Assembly (NCBI GenBank): GCA_011037195.1
Contig: JAAEAF010000263.1
Span: forward strand, 1 to 64,000
Direction: 5' to 3'
DNA from: Triatoma infestans
Lineage: Eukaryota; Arthropoda; Insecta; Hemiptera; Reduviidae
DNA: 64,000 nucleotides
Shown: one piece after another, positions 35,299 through 47,265 of the stretch
How the letters are laid out: each line of letters begins with the position of its first letter
Position numbering within the stretch: the first letter of the stretch is position 1
Made by a program: the position numbers and the translations under genes
Notes under the pieces: model-generated
What the model saw: only the letters and a program-made list of their open reading frames with translations
The model's database searches: none
Told to the model about the DNA's origin: nothing

Positions 35299-35480
35299 CT
35301 ACATTTTTTTTAGCAGGTTTTCAGTCTAACTGCCAAATTAGGTGTCTTGGACGGTAGCGGAAGGATCTACTTTACTATAAACATTTTTTAAACGAATATA
35401 AAATTTAGGAGTTATAAGCGGGACTCGAACTGGGGACCTCCCAATTAAGAGTCCATGTTCATAACCACCACACCAACATC
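35299..35480 (-). mobile_element. tRNA-Lys-derived SINE, copy 2 (carried by the duplication)
   Basis: Nearly identical to the copy at 30690-30872 with identical flanks, so it arose by segmental duplication and not by a new insertion. The B box AGTTCGAGTCCC is intact on the minus strand. Confidence 0.7.
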
Positions 35481-35784
35481 ATTACACAACTTTCTATATG
35501 CCCGGGGTACTAATCAACATCTTCCCCACCATATTTATGTTTATATGAGGGAAAATGAGCAAATATTTCCATATATAATGAAAATTTGACATTTTATAAT
35601 TATATTAACTGTAGTGAGAGAAAGTCTTGTGAGTGTTTCTCACGATTTTCTCTTACTGCAATTAATACTATTTAATAATAAAAAAGTTTCTTTAAAATGT
35701 TTATGTTGCAAATATTTAGATGGGATTGTCTTAGAAAGGGGGTAGGGGATATCATGTATACCTGAGCTATATCTAATATGGGAA

Positions 35785-36425
35785 CGCTTTCTGTCTCCCA
35801 TAAAAATTATGGCGGCTATTGAAATTTGAACCTAATTGCCAGAATTCTAGAACCGTCCAAAAATCGATTTTTATGGAAAAACCTTTCAAATATTATAAAT
35901 AAATATGCTAGAATTGTAGATGTGTAGTATTGCAAATTTAAAGAAAATCTTTCTATCCGTTTTCAAGGAAATTAAAAGAAAATCTCATAGACCAATTCTG
36001 TAAGGTCTCACTTCCGGTGAACCGATTTTCTTCAAATTTAGAATTCTACCAAAGCTTCTAATGTGTATTATTTCATATGGGTAGTAAAACAGTCAATTGT
36101 AGAGAAAGGTAGTTTAGAGGAACGTCTCCCCCCCAATCGTCAAAAAACACCAAAAATCAAGATCCGAGTAAAAGTTGTAGCTTTTTATATTTGTAGTTAA
36201 TATTTGAAATTTAAAGAAAATCGTTGGAAGTGTTTTAGAGAAAATCTCAAAAAAAAAATTCACAAGTGACGCACTTTCGGTTTTGACCGAAAAGAAGCAC
36301 CAAACCCATTTTTTAGTTTAAATCTTTTTTATATTCTGATACTTCGAAATATGTATTTCCGGTGAAATTTGTCACGATCGCAATACTTCCTCTTACTATG
36401 GACTAAGAGAAAGTAAAAATTAATA
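35785..36425 (-). repeat. Dispersed-repeat fragment
   Basis: Reverse-oriented pieces of the ~1-kb repeat, with CTTCCGGTGAACCGATTTTC near 36012 and an ATACTTCCTCTTACT end near 36392. It lacks the (CA)n tract. Confidence 0.55.
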
Positions 36426-36575
36426 TATCTTTTTTCTAGATTCTATTGGTTAGAGCTAATTTTAAACTGCCATGACAGCCTAAACAAGTTTTTGTAGATA
36501 AAATGCATGCACCGATCGAAGTAAATTAAAAAACAAATCAAGTGTTTTTGTTCGTTTACTAGTTGTACAATATTA

Positions 36576-37496
36576 AGCACCATTCACATATACCAACACG
36601 TAGCGTGTCCAGCACGTACCAGCAAAGACACACAAAAAATTGTTACATGTATTATCTATATGAGTATTCACTTCTACAGACATAGAATGTAACGTGTACG
36701 TACAGACTCGCGCCAGCAATCGTCATTATTGTCGTAAAGAATATTTGAACTGTGCTGGCACGTGTCTGGGCATGTCTGTAACATTTGAACGCTTAGTATT
36801 AATTAATTTGTCTGTGCCGGTGCGTGTCTGTGTTGTTTGGTGAATATTTTTCTTCTGGAACATTCAGAGTACTTGCCGCTAGAGCTTTTCCTATTGTTGA
36901 CTTACAGAAGATTCTCCCGTCACTATTTTTCCCAAAAGAACCGGCATCTACACATGTAAACTTATAATCGGGATCAACTATTGCCATTAGCATGAGTGAA
37001 AACGTTTTTTTATAGTTAAAATAAAGAGAGTCACTGTTAGCTGGAGCTCACATTATAACGACGTTAACCTTGGTGTTTTGTTTAGTTATCACGGGTGAAA
37101 TTTTGGTTACAATGGTTTGAAACTCATATTGGCTCATTCTGAAGTATTTGAAAAATCTGTCTTCATCGTCTTCTAGCTCTTTGTAGAGCCGTGTGGAATT
37201 CTTCTTCTTTTTAAATTCATTGGACGCGCAGCAAATCTTCTTTTCCTTTTTTGCTCTATTGTATACAACCCAGTTTCTTTCCTTCTTCATCTTCAAGTAA
37301 AATTGCGACCCAGCTAATTCTTCAATCGAAAAGTTTTTAAACGTGCTTGGTAGGTACGTTTACATTCAACTCTCTAGTTTGTTCGTCGGCGTCTATAAGT
37401 GAGTTGTCGTAACCAGGTGTGAAAACTTGTGTCTGTGCCGTGTCTGCCACGTTACATGGCTGGACGCGCTACGTATTGGTATATGTGAATGGTGCT
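36576..37496 (-). mobile_element. PIF/Harbinger transposon, internally deleted, with complete ends
   Basis: A complete element of 921 bp. The terminal inverted repeats start AGCACCATTCACATATACC at both ends and match over about 37 bp with three mismatches. Both ends are flanked by TTA (36573-36575 and 37497-37499), the target duplication expected for PIF/Harbinger. On the minus strand, 37048-37296 encodes an N-terminal transposase part with RFFKYFRMSQYEFQTIV. Further on, 36799-36993 encodes a DDE-domain part, LMAIVDPDYKFTCVDAGSFG then SDGRIF and GKALAASTLNVP. The segment between them, with the first catalytic Asp, and the end with the last acidic residue are missing. It cannot encode an active transposase but could be mobilised in trans. 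It sits in the 3' flank of pseudogene F. Confidence 0.85.
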
Positions 37497-37714
37497 TTAG
37501 AGGTTATGTTTATGTCTTTATTGGAATATTCAAATTTTTTGAAACATTTCTAGGGTGATAAACACAATAAAATGCTATTAATAAAATTTGTGTATTTGTA
37601 TTTTTACATAGTTTACATATCTAAAGGAAAAACCTATGAAAATATAAAGTTCTTTAACAAAAATAGAACGTTATAAAAAAATTATGATAAAAACAAACAT
37701 CATCCGTGCAGCCT

Positions 37715-40700
37715 CTACAGTTTCGTGTCGTCAGAAAGCTGTGCTTGAACAACTATCTGTTCAGCTACAGTTTGAGCTTCCTTGTGTACACCAAGACATT
37801 GTTCAAGTTGTACCTTTAATTGGTTACACTGTTCATCGATTTCTGCTTTCATTTTCAATGCATCTGGTTTATAACCTTTGATCATGTCCTACAATCCGTT
37901 AATGTCATCTACAATACATTTAATGCCTATAACTGGATTAATGTTTGCACAATGCAATATATCAAAAAATTGCTCACCTAATTTAAGACCTGCTTTACAA
38001 CTCCAGCCAATTACATTTTTTGCGAGACTTAGAGCTTTTGCCAGAGATTTTTGTTAAACTATTGCAAGCTTCTGAGTTTCAAGTTTCAATAAATGGCGTC
38101 TGAAAAAAGTACAGAGAAAAATATAGAACATGAGAAAAGTCTCTGATGGCCAAAGAAAAAAGTAAAAATTTATGTGAATAAAACATACTACTACTTTCCC
38201 TTCACTGCATTTATGGACTTTTCTTTAAAAGAATTTTTCCTTCATAGCTGCAACTTCCTTCAACACATTTGTTTAATAGTCCTCTTAATCTAATAGTGAG
38301 TGGAAGCCATTTCATGTTTCTTAATACCATTTTCCTGACAAAACTTTCAGAAAAATAATAGAACTATATACGGGAAGTAATTGTACCATTACATATACCA
38401 TACGGATCAATTTCTAATACGGTAACCTAATGAGCCATGTAAACATTTCAGTTGACCCATCTAATATTCATTCTGGAGTTTATTTTTTGTTTATTTATTT
38501 GTTAATGTTAACAGATGAATTATCAGTACAAATCACGAAGGCATATTGAAGTCGAATTGAAGGGCACAGACTCTTGCAATGAAATGTTATTGTTGTGGAT
38601 GTGTTGTATGTTGTAGTAGCTTGAGCGGTTTAGTAAAAGGGCTTGTAAGTATATATGTTTAAGAGAGAAGTATTAGTAATAAGAAAGTAGTCACCACTGC
38701 TCACAATACATATATTCTATTAAAATAATGACTACAAGTATTTGCAAAGGAATGATCAACTTATTAATATGCACTGATGCTAGAGAGAGAAAAAACAAGT
38801 GTTCTGCTTCGGTGTCTACAACCCAAGTGGCTTGAAAAGAATGTCTTGTGATTGTTCGTTCAATTCCTCCCCTGTGAGAAGAAAGGGGTAGTACAATGCT
38901 ATCAAGGTTGATGAACTTTTCCAATAACTGTACTCTTCTACCTGGGTTACCCTTTTTGCAAACGAGCTTGTATTTTCTCATAATTTTGATTATTTTCTTT
39001 AAATAAAATAGATATACTTTCTTGCATCCATCACATTAAGAGAGAGAATTAAGAGAGAGGAGACAGACCCTCTCTGGTACTCTCTCTCTTGCCATTACAA
39101 ATTTTATTTCTAATTTCAATTGGATTTTATATTTATTTCATAATATATTTAAAGAAAAATTAAAATTTATTTACTAATAATTTTGAACATCTAAAGAATC
39201 GATAAAAAAAGTATAAAATCGAAAAAGAACTCAATATTATTAAATTTTATGAACGATTTTGTTTGTAAGTGGAATTAAATTCTTACTTTGGAATGATTTT
39301 TAATTTTTATATATTCCTTTGTTCGTATTCAGTGAACCCCAAAACATGTATGTCCGCTGAGAACTCAATTTCGAAAGTCTGGCACGATCAAAATACTTCC
39401 TGTTACAATTTGAGTAAGAGAAAATAAAAATGATTTTAGCGAATGGTTTGTATGTGTGTGTGAATGTTTTTTAACAGAACATTTAAAAAAACATAAAGTC
39501 GCACGGACCTGAATCTAGGTTTTCCATTTAGGCACTACCGCATCAGATACGAAATTTGCGGACAAAGTCCATCAACCGGTAGTGCAACTTTACTGAATTT
39601 TTTTTTTTTTTTTAGTTTTTCTTAATTTTTTCCAAAACGGCTCCAACGATATTTTTTACACTTTATATCCTATCTACACACATAAACACCTATCACTTTT
39701 ATTTGAAACATTTAGCCGGGTTAATGATTTTTTGGGGGTAGCGTTATGCTTTCTTACAAATTACCACTTCAGTAAAATATAGGGTTTTGCCATCTGCATA
39801 ATATAAATACACATTAGAAGGATTGATTGACTTCCAAATTTGAGTAAAATCGGTTTACCGGAAGTGCGATTTAATAGAATAGAGAAATTTCGAGTTTTTT
39901 TGTAATTTTACTCGAAAACAGTGACAAGGATTTTCTTTAAACTTGGAAGGCGCTTCATGGATAGAAATGTATCATTTTTGTTTGAAACATTAAAAAAAAA
40001 AAAAAAATTATTTTAGTGGATTATAGTTTAAAATTTAATTTGCATAAGTTTTCTTAGTTTTGACATTGTACGCTCCTTATAAGGCCGCTGAGGTATACAA
40101 GTAAAAACTCCAGCATCATTTTTATGGCCAGCTCAACTAAAGTATGTAACGTTGAAATTTTAAAGGAGTGCTGGAGAAAGGCGTGTGAGTGTTTTATACC
40201 AAGATTATTTATTTTTTTTGTGTGGAGGAAAGTGTTTACGAACGCAATGCCATTTGTTCGATTTGTAAAATTTGCCCCGGAGCAAAAAATAGATTCTTGA
40301 CTACTGATCTCAATCAACGTTTCCCTATGTTCCTGGTGGAACAATTTATAATACCCGGTTGTATTTATATTCGTGTTTTTTTGTTTTTTTTACCATGACT
40401 TAAGAGAGGCAGCCTTTTCATATGATGCTCCAACCAAATCAAAGTAGTTAGATCCACTGGATCTGAGAATACATCTCCCTAGTATTTTGCCACAAAATAA
40501 AAGAATGTTATCATTCACAGACTCTAAAAAATCGCAGGTATCCTGCAACGTGTATCGAAAATGATGCACTCTGAAACTTATTACTGCGTCAAATGATACT
40601 TTTACAATAAAAAAAAAAAAAAGAGTGGACATAATAATCGTTGATATCAATTTGATATGTTATATAATTATGTTGTCAACACTGTTAATGGTGTGTATCG

Positions 40701-41554
40701 ATAAACAATTCACACGGCATAGTAATCGACTAACAATCATGTCAATTCTTTTGATTGGGTTTTAGCAGGGTGGATTTTTCATCAATTTTTTTTCTCTTGT
40801 CCCTGGCCATAAAAATTCGTTTTTTTTTTTTTTAATTCAGTACAATCCAAACAAATTTCAATGTTTTCCCAAATATTTTTTAGAAAAAAAGAAAGAATAA
40901 ATATACAAAATTAGTGACAAATTCCTGGAGAATTCACAGCTTGTTAGAACTTATGTCAGAAATGGTAGTGTGACATAACCTGGCTGATGAGAAACTAAAT
41001 ACTTTGTTTACTTTTTCAAAGGGGGCTCTCAAAACATGTATTTCTGATGAAAAGTTACTTTAGAAATATTAACATCATTGGAGATTTATACAGCCGTAAG
41101 AGAAAGTAAATTAACAAATATTAATTACGAAGTTCAAAAAGTATTAAATAAACCATTTAAACAATTTAGGAATTTTTATTTACATCCGTTGGTAAACAAC
41201 GTGGCGGTACTCTAGCAATCCTTTCAGCCAAAACTAGGGATGATATTTTCTGTGTTCCTTGATATTGTTTTACTTCTTCAATCAGGTTTTTTAATTCAAA
41301 GTATTCTTTCAACAATGGTGCTAACAATTGTTCAGAATTTTTATCAGATGGATTCCTGGAAAGCTTCCTCTTCTTTGAGGTCCTGCGTAACATTGTTTGT
41401 TTTTTTGAAGTTATTCTTTGCTTAGGGTTAAGTAAATATTAATTGATATGCACTTTAAAGTCACAAATGCAAAGTATATCTCAAAAATCATCAAATAACA
41501 CAATACTTGGCCCAAAACCAAGGCAGAAAGCAAAATTACAAAATGCTTCATCAT
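37715..41554 (-). pseudogene. Copy F: disabled member of the secreted family
   Basis: All three exons are recognisable. Exon 1 (41507-41551; extra ATG to 41554) still encodes MKHFVILLSALVLGQ, but the exon now ends CAA before GT. Exon 2 (41184-41382) is 199 bp, not a multiple of three: it starts DLKEEEAFQES in one frame and ends with the CLPTD block in another. Its donor is GTAAAT. Exon 3 (37715-38099) is 385 bp: the usual Trp in IEAWD is TGA, an extra A follows the SLTK stretch, and a second stop (TAG) sits near the DIN segment. The final cysteine codon reads TCT (Ser). Intron 2 has grown to 3084 bp. The lesions in two exons make a functional product very unlikely. The promoter is well kept, so it may still be transcribed. 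Confidence 0.85.
38100..41183 (-). other. Intron 2 of pseudogene F, filled with repeats
   Basis: About 38580-38800 is the minus copy of the 4.4-kb-type repeat. About 39040-39100 is a TCTC/GAGA-rich stretch. About 39310-40180 holds dispersed-repeat pieces in both senses. About 40240-40350 resembles the TTTCCCAAACTGAT-type element also present in intron 2 of C and E. No gene is visible. Confidence 0.5.
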
Positions 41555-41584
41555 TGTACTTATGATACTGCTGATCGTGAAATC

Positions 41585-41665
41585 TTTAACAGATCTACTT
41601 TATATAGCAGGTAGTTAACAAACTACCTGTATAACAAACAAATCTGTAATCTTATCTTCCATTTA
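41585..41665 (-). promoter_or_regulatory. Copy F promoter: GATA box and TATA box retained
   Basis: The AGATAAGA core is at 41650-41657 and TATAAA at 41599-41604, as in B and C. The promoter is better preserved than the coding exons. Confidence 0.55.
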
Positions 41666-42072
41666 TTGAGTATCTTGCAGAAAATTAATTTGATATATAT
41701 TTAAAATAATTCTAGTTTATTTTATAATAAAAATTTAGATTAGCATTTGAAGTTTTTAAGGTCGACCGAGGTTTAATAAATTAATTATTTCAATTCAAGT
41801 AGATTTATCTTCAGAAAATGGATTGTCATATTTTTTTTTGTCCAGATTGCGGGGAAAAAACTAGAAAACTTCACTGTCAACTGACTATAGATTGATTCAA
41901 ATTGGGAATTGAAAGTTTGAAATTATCACATATCAACAGATACTCATTCTTTGATATATCTGAGTGGCGGGGCCTGAGGCACTTTAAAACATGACATGGT
42001 AAATTTCATAACTGGCTAATTAGTAAACACTGATAATTTATTTACATTTAAATCTTAAAAATATTATATAAG

Positions 42073-42315
42073 AAAAACACTTCATCCGGGTGGAGACCGA
42101 ATCAGTGGTTTGCTAAAACTGGAAGTTACACCCATGTTGAAAATGACCCTCTTCCCTTCCCTTGAGAAGATGCCACATTCCTTCTCTACCAAGGTTAATT
42201 ACCTTATTGGCTTATAAGGTGTAATGACCCTGAAGAGGCTCATTGCAACATGGACGAAACGTCGGCTTTTAGCAAACCACTAACGCGGTCTCAACTCGGA
42301 AACTCAAGTGTTTTT
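42073..42315. mobile_element. Foldback element with hammerhead-like core
   Basis: The left end AAAAACACTT with TGGAGACCGAATCAGTGGTT and the right end AACCACTAACGCGGTCTCAA with AAGTGTTTTT pair as imperfect inverted repeats of about 45 bp. Inside, a hairpin at about 42192-42228 (GGTTAATTACCTTAT against ATAAGGTGTAATGACC) is followed directly by CTGAAGAG (42230-42237) and GACGAAACGTC (42253-42263). That order recalls a degenerate hammerhead ribozyme. An outer inverted match to ATGAAGTGTTTTTTATATAA lies at about 42417-42436. A shorter relative sits in intron 1 of gene I. Confidence 0.5.
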
Positions 42316-42799
42316 CATGAAAATGGCATAGTCAGGATTTATGTATAGGACGGGCAGTATTTATGCTATTGTCAAATTGCAATGGTTTAAGGATAACATT
42401 TTCACATAAATCCAGATGAAGTGTTTTTTATATAAAAATCTGGTATGAAACACGCACAAGACTTTGTCTTACTCCAAATTACATACTTATATAATCTGTA
42501 GTTTTTCGAACGCTAATATATAACGTTTCTTCTTAATATAATTTATTTGTTTAATTGAGCTAATAATTAGTTCGATTCCTTGTTCTATGTTGTTGCGGGA
42601 AACTAGATTTGGATTGCATTCGCTAATACGTAGATTTCCATCTTTATAGTATTCTTCCAATACTGTGGACTGGGCCACATACATGAAATCAATATAATGT
42701 ATGGCTAAAAACTCTAGGCCTAACTAAAGTTCTTCAACTGAATATTATGGATTCCTTGAAGAAATTTTTATGGATGTTAAACATTAATTTTATTTTCTT
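42316..42799. other. Spacer without a recognised gene
   Basis: It holds the outer arm of the foldback element (near 42417) and a terminal piece of the dispersed repeat (TGAAACACGCACAAGACTTT near 42447). Nothing else was recognised. Confidence 0.4.
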
Positions 42800-43330
42800 A
42801 CATTATAAACGGCCAAATTCACAATGGCAGATTTACCCTGCATCTTCCATTGTGGGCGTGGTCCATATGATAATTCTAAATCTCTGATGGGCCTAACATA
42901 CATCCACATACACCCTGTGATTGGCTAATTATTAAAAGCTAATTATTTTTACGAAAAATATAGTTTAGAATTTTTTAATAATTTTCCCTTTATAGGTATT
43001 TTATATACTATGAAATGGGACAAAAATTTTTTATAAAAAAAAAATAAAAAACTCAAATTATTTCCTGATGTAATATTTACAGTTTTATATAATTAAAGTG
43101 AGCTACAAAGAAAAAAATCAGCATTTTTATTCCATTGTTGAAAAAAAGCAACAGGAATTTGGTAGAAATGCAAAAGATCCGCCTAATACTAATGGGACAA
43201 AATAAAATTGATGCTAAACACCCACCAAATTCAAGGAATTCATATTTTAGTTGAAAAACGTTTCTTAGATCTGGAGTTTTTAGCAATAAGTTATATTAAT
43301 CTTATGTATGTGGCGCAGAAAAAAAAAACT
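42800..43330. repeat. Short relative of the inverted-repeat element at 15701-17410
   Basis: The left part (ATAAACGGCCAAATTCACAA) and right part (TTATTCCATTGTTGAAAAAA, later ATGTGGCGCAG) match the left and right flanks of the larger element. Most of the middle is missing. Confidence 0.5.
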
Positions 43331-43339
43331 GATTTGAAA

Positions 43340-44590
43340 CACTCACTCGATTTTCTCTTTCTGCGAATATCTTCAAACTTACAATAATTCTTATCAGTGT
43401 TTACAACCATTGGCAGTTTTTGGAGAAAATTGCAAAAACTGAAAAAGTTATTCAGTATAGTCGCACTTTCAGTCTACCGATTTTCTTCAAACTGGGAATT
43501 TTGGAAACTTATATAATTCTAATTAATGTTCTTTGGTTGGCAGAATTGTGTAGCACACTGTTGAACTTTTTTTTTTATCCAACGCCCACCCGTAGCAATG
43601 TTGCCATACGGTGTCGTGCTGTCCATACTCGGGCACGCTGCTGCAGTGCTATTTCCACAGGCGGAACTGAAATAACACATTGAAGGAAAACATAACCCCA
43701 CTCCTCCCCATACAGTCCCTTAAATGAGTTCTCCCTGAGAAATGTTGAAAATAGAAGTTTTAGCTCTTTATATGAGTAGTTAATATTTAATGTTTAAAGA
43801 AAATCGTTGAAGCCGTTTTAGAGAAAATAGCAGAGAACAAAAACTACTTTCAGGAAAAATGCCCTTTCAGTCTTGGGAACGCATTTTCTTCAAACTCAGG
43901 ATTCAACATATTTCAAGATATTTAATATTATGTAGATGATAGAATTGTGTAGGAAAGTGAAATAGCACTTTAGAGGAAACCATAACTCGACCGCACCCCC
44001 AAAACTATCTATAAATAAATTTTCCCGGAGAAATATTTCAATAAAACGTTGTAGTTCTCAGTATATGTAACTGATACATCATGTTTAAAGAAAATCGTTG
44101 GAGCTGTTTTCGAGAAAATTACAAAAAATTGAAAAACATCTAGTGGTAATTCCAGTTGATGGATTTTGCCCGAAGTCTTCGTGTCTCATGCGGTATTGAG
44201 AACTATACGAATACCAAGTTTGAACTTCCTGCAACTTTTCGTTTTTGAGATATTCTTTTCACACACACACACACACACATAGACCAATCGCTAAAAACAC
44301 GTTTATCCTACTCAGTGGACCAATCAAAACATGTATTCCGTTGAAAATTTGGCACGACCGCCGTACTTCCTCTTGATAGCATTTAGAGAAAGCTCAAGGG
44401 ATTGCTGATGAAGTGGCCATTTATATGTTCAATATATCTATTATTCTTTTATTTTCTCATAAAGGATGAGGGGGTATTGCAGTCGTATCAATTGCGAAAT
44501 TGTCAGTATATTTAGGGAATGATCTGTGTGAATAAAATGCGGTATCAGAACATAAAATCACAGGAAACTCAAATTTGGCATTTCGTTAAG
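43340..44590 (-). repeat. Dispersed ~1-kb repeat, long reverse copy
   Basis: It contains three diverged subunits, each with a GAAAATCGTTG(G/A)AG segment (near 43800, 44095 and one degraded), a (CA)n tract at 44258-44279 and an AAAACATGTATTCCGTTG segment near 44329. About 100 bp with GCCATACGGTG and CGTAGCAATGTTG at 43560-43690 interrupts it and is unrelated to other copies. Confidence 0.6.
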
Positions 44591-45209
44591 ATAACCATCT
44601 AAACGGGAAACCAAAGCATCTATTCGCCTATTTTGCGATGGATTTCTTGAGTACAGTTCTTCTAAGTCTGGACCCAACACTAGCTGTACTTACAGGAAAA
44701 TAAAGGAATTGAGGGGTGGGGCTTTCCACAAACCTTATTGTTTTAAAACAAGGTTATATTTCTATTCTAATCTAATCTAGAACTCGGCTTCTCCATTTGC
44801 ATTTAGGCCGCCAATGCTCCCTCCCTCCCCAGTAAGTCAGCTTACATCAGCCCTGTCTAATTGAAAAAATGCCAGGGCTAAGGGGAGAGAAATCTTCGAT
44901 TTCAGATTCGGCACGAAGTTAAAGGCGCAAAATTTTCAGAAACGTTTACGAGTATAGTTGTGTATACCCTCTTCAAGAAGGTGAAACTGATAGAACCCTA
45001 TCCTGTATGGCACATATAATAACAAATGGCTCAGACTGAAAGACTGTTTTAACATCTTGAGATCGATCTCTCATAACATATGTATCTATATTATTTTAGA
45101 GATGAACAGTTAGGCCAGCTATGGATTTTGGCTGCTTCTTTTACTCCCAAGTCAAGAAGTCTATCTTGAAGCCAGCTCAGATAAAAAGTAAAAAAACTGA
45201 AGTAAATTA
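44591..45209. other. Spacer without a recognised gene
   Basis: I see no coding region, inverted repeat or known element here on either strand. Confidence 0.4.
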
Positions 45210-45386
45210 ATGTCTATTTTTTCAGGCGGGCTTAAAGTCCAACTACCAATTTAGGCGTCGTGGACGGGGGCGGAAGCATCTTACTTTACTGTTAACATTT
45301 TTCATATCAATATAAAATTTAGCAGTTATAAGCGGGATTCGAACTGGGGTCCTCCCACTTACAAGTCCATCTCATAACCACTACAC
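45210..45386 (-). mobile_element. tRNA-derived SINE, diverged copy 3
   Basis: Read on the minus strand: GGTGTAGTGGTTATGAGATG, then an anticodon region changed to ACTTGTAAGT and a B box AGTTCGAATCCC. The tail matches copies 1 and 2. Different flanks show an independent insertion. A poly-C run of about 10 bases follows at 45387. Confidence 0.65.
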
Positions 45387-45409
45387 CCCCCCCCCCCTTC
45401 ACCAACACC

Positions 45410-46260
45410 CGCCCCAGCTCAGATATTGCAGAATAAATGCATTAGGACATGCTTGGGTCACTTACACAGCACACCTATAGATATCCTGTTTGCAGAAAAT
45501 ATCGAGTTGCCACTAAACTACAGAGCACAATTTTTATCGTATCAACACTTATTAAATTTAATGAGCTCTAATGTTAAACTTTACAATTTGATGTCAACTG
45601 AACACCAAGGTCCTGATACGCAAGTAGTGGAATATAAAAATGCTCGAGCCTTGTCTACTCTGGAAATAAGATACCTCTTTATACCGTTCATTGTCCAAGC
45701 TTGGTTAAAAACATAAACATCACTTACAACGAGGACCTATCTGAGATACCATCACACATTAGAAATCCTTTTTTTAATGACTTTCATAAAAGCCCGATGC
45801 ATACTTCATTTTTACTATCGTTCCAAATATAGCAGCAAAATGGAAAATGCTGTATTCGACCCTAATACCAATTTCTGCAAATTCGCTTCCTTACCAAAGA
45901 ATGCATCAGTATTCTCGGCATTAACAGCAAAGAATGCATCAGAATTAACAGCTCTCCTCCTGGCTTTACAATACACTAGAACCTTGCAGCATAAAATTTT
46001 TTTAGTACTAAACGACTGTAAAAGCTCGCTGATAAAAATAGCCAATTCACTAGGCGTCTTCCTCTCCAAATCACATTGTTTTAAAAATATTGGAAGTTCT
46101 CGATATTCTGATAATTGCTTTATCGTGGATTAGCTTTATGTGGATTCGAGGTGACTCTGGGCTAACACACAACGAAATCGTAGACGGTTTGTCTAAAGAG
46201 GCTGCCAATTCAGGGGATACGATTCAAGGCACCACATCTTGAAAATGTAGCACCTAGAGT
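45410..46260 (+). mobile_element. LINE remnant: end of reverse transcriptase and RNase H domain
   Basis: The first frame (45426-45716) starts QNKCIRTCLGHLHSTPIDIL, the thumb region typical of jockey/I-type reverse transcriptases. After a frameshift, about 45860-46060 encodes SLPKNASVFSALTAKNASEL and LNDCKSSLIKIANSL, which fit an RNase H fold. At about 46138-46210 WIRGDSGLTHNEIVDGLSKE stands for the usual W-x-GHSG-x-x-x-NE-x-AD-x-LAK motif, with the His changed to Asp. It is fragmentary, with several stops. Confidence 0.65.
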
Positions 46261-47265
46261 ACAACAGTTCATATAGTTCATCAGTGTAGTTCATATAGTT
46301 CATCCTCCTATAAAAAGGAAGGTGCCGACTGCCGAGAAACCTCCATGGTTTAAGGGGCTAGCCGTAAACAATGGCAACAATTATTACATTGGAATCCAAC
46401 CTGCGGTTTGCGGTGCTCACCTATACAAAATTAATCCGAGACCCTCTCGAGAGATATACGAGAGATGTCAGAGCGAGAGGACCTCAAACAAATAGTAATG
46501 TAGTGCCTAGCAATGTTACACAAAAGGGCTAGATTATTTACAGAGCTTTACAAATACTTGCAAGCTCGTTTTCAATTGAGGAAATTTTATTCGCTAAAAA
46601 TGTAGATATGAAACTAGTAAATGAATTCTTGATCTAAAGTAAACTGTAGTATAGAGCTCTATACTGTAATATGTGAATTTTAAGGTAGTACTAAAATTAT
46701 CGTGAGACTGCATCCTTACAATATTCAACGTTCATATCTTCAAATTGAATGATTTTAATAGATTGTCCTGTTCACTTAAAATATGGAGGAAGTGAAATAA
46801 AATAAATGATGCAGAGATCTCGGCTAAGCCCATGCCACTAGGTTGTTGTTTAAGAAATATGTGCTAAAATTCTTCGACTACATATAGCTGTATGATTTTC
46901 AAGAGTTGCAAATAAAACTTCAGTGTTACGCATGCGCGTCATTTTTTTAATTTTTTTTGTAATTTATTATTGTTTGGAAACATTCTCGATTTGTTTTAAA
47001 TCCTTTTACAAACTGTAAGACAACGATTGTAACAATGCCGTAGGAAGAAGTAGATTTACTAATGCTTCAGCGATAATATGTAGTGTATTTGGCTCTGCAG
47101 TGCGTGCACTTTATTCTACAAATCTACATCTTGGTTTGAAGCAAGAGTACCATAGATGTAAAAAAGGTTATATTAATTATTTTTTGATTAAAAAAAGACA
47201 GACGCATCTATAGGTTTTTAAGCAAATTGCGAACTTTTTTTTTTATAACTTTTTTATTATGAACA
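46261..47265. other. Spacer without a recognised gene
   Basis: A short direct repeat TTCATATAGTTCATC occurs at about 46267-46305. No coding region or element could be assigned. Confidence 0.4.

Larger units (their letters stand above)
31190..35781. repeat. Tandem segmental duplication, unit 2 (contains gene E)
   Basis: This is the direct repeat of 26827-31183 and holds gene E. It ends near CTAATATGGGAACGC at 35775-35785, where unit 1 reads CTAATATGGGATCC. It differs by an expanded ATT microsatellite at about 34479-34530 and by about 400 bp at 34582-34986 in place of about 80 bp in unit 1. Confidence 0.8.
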
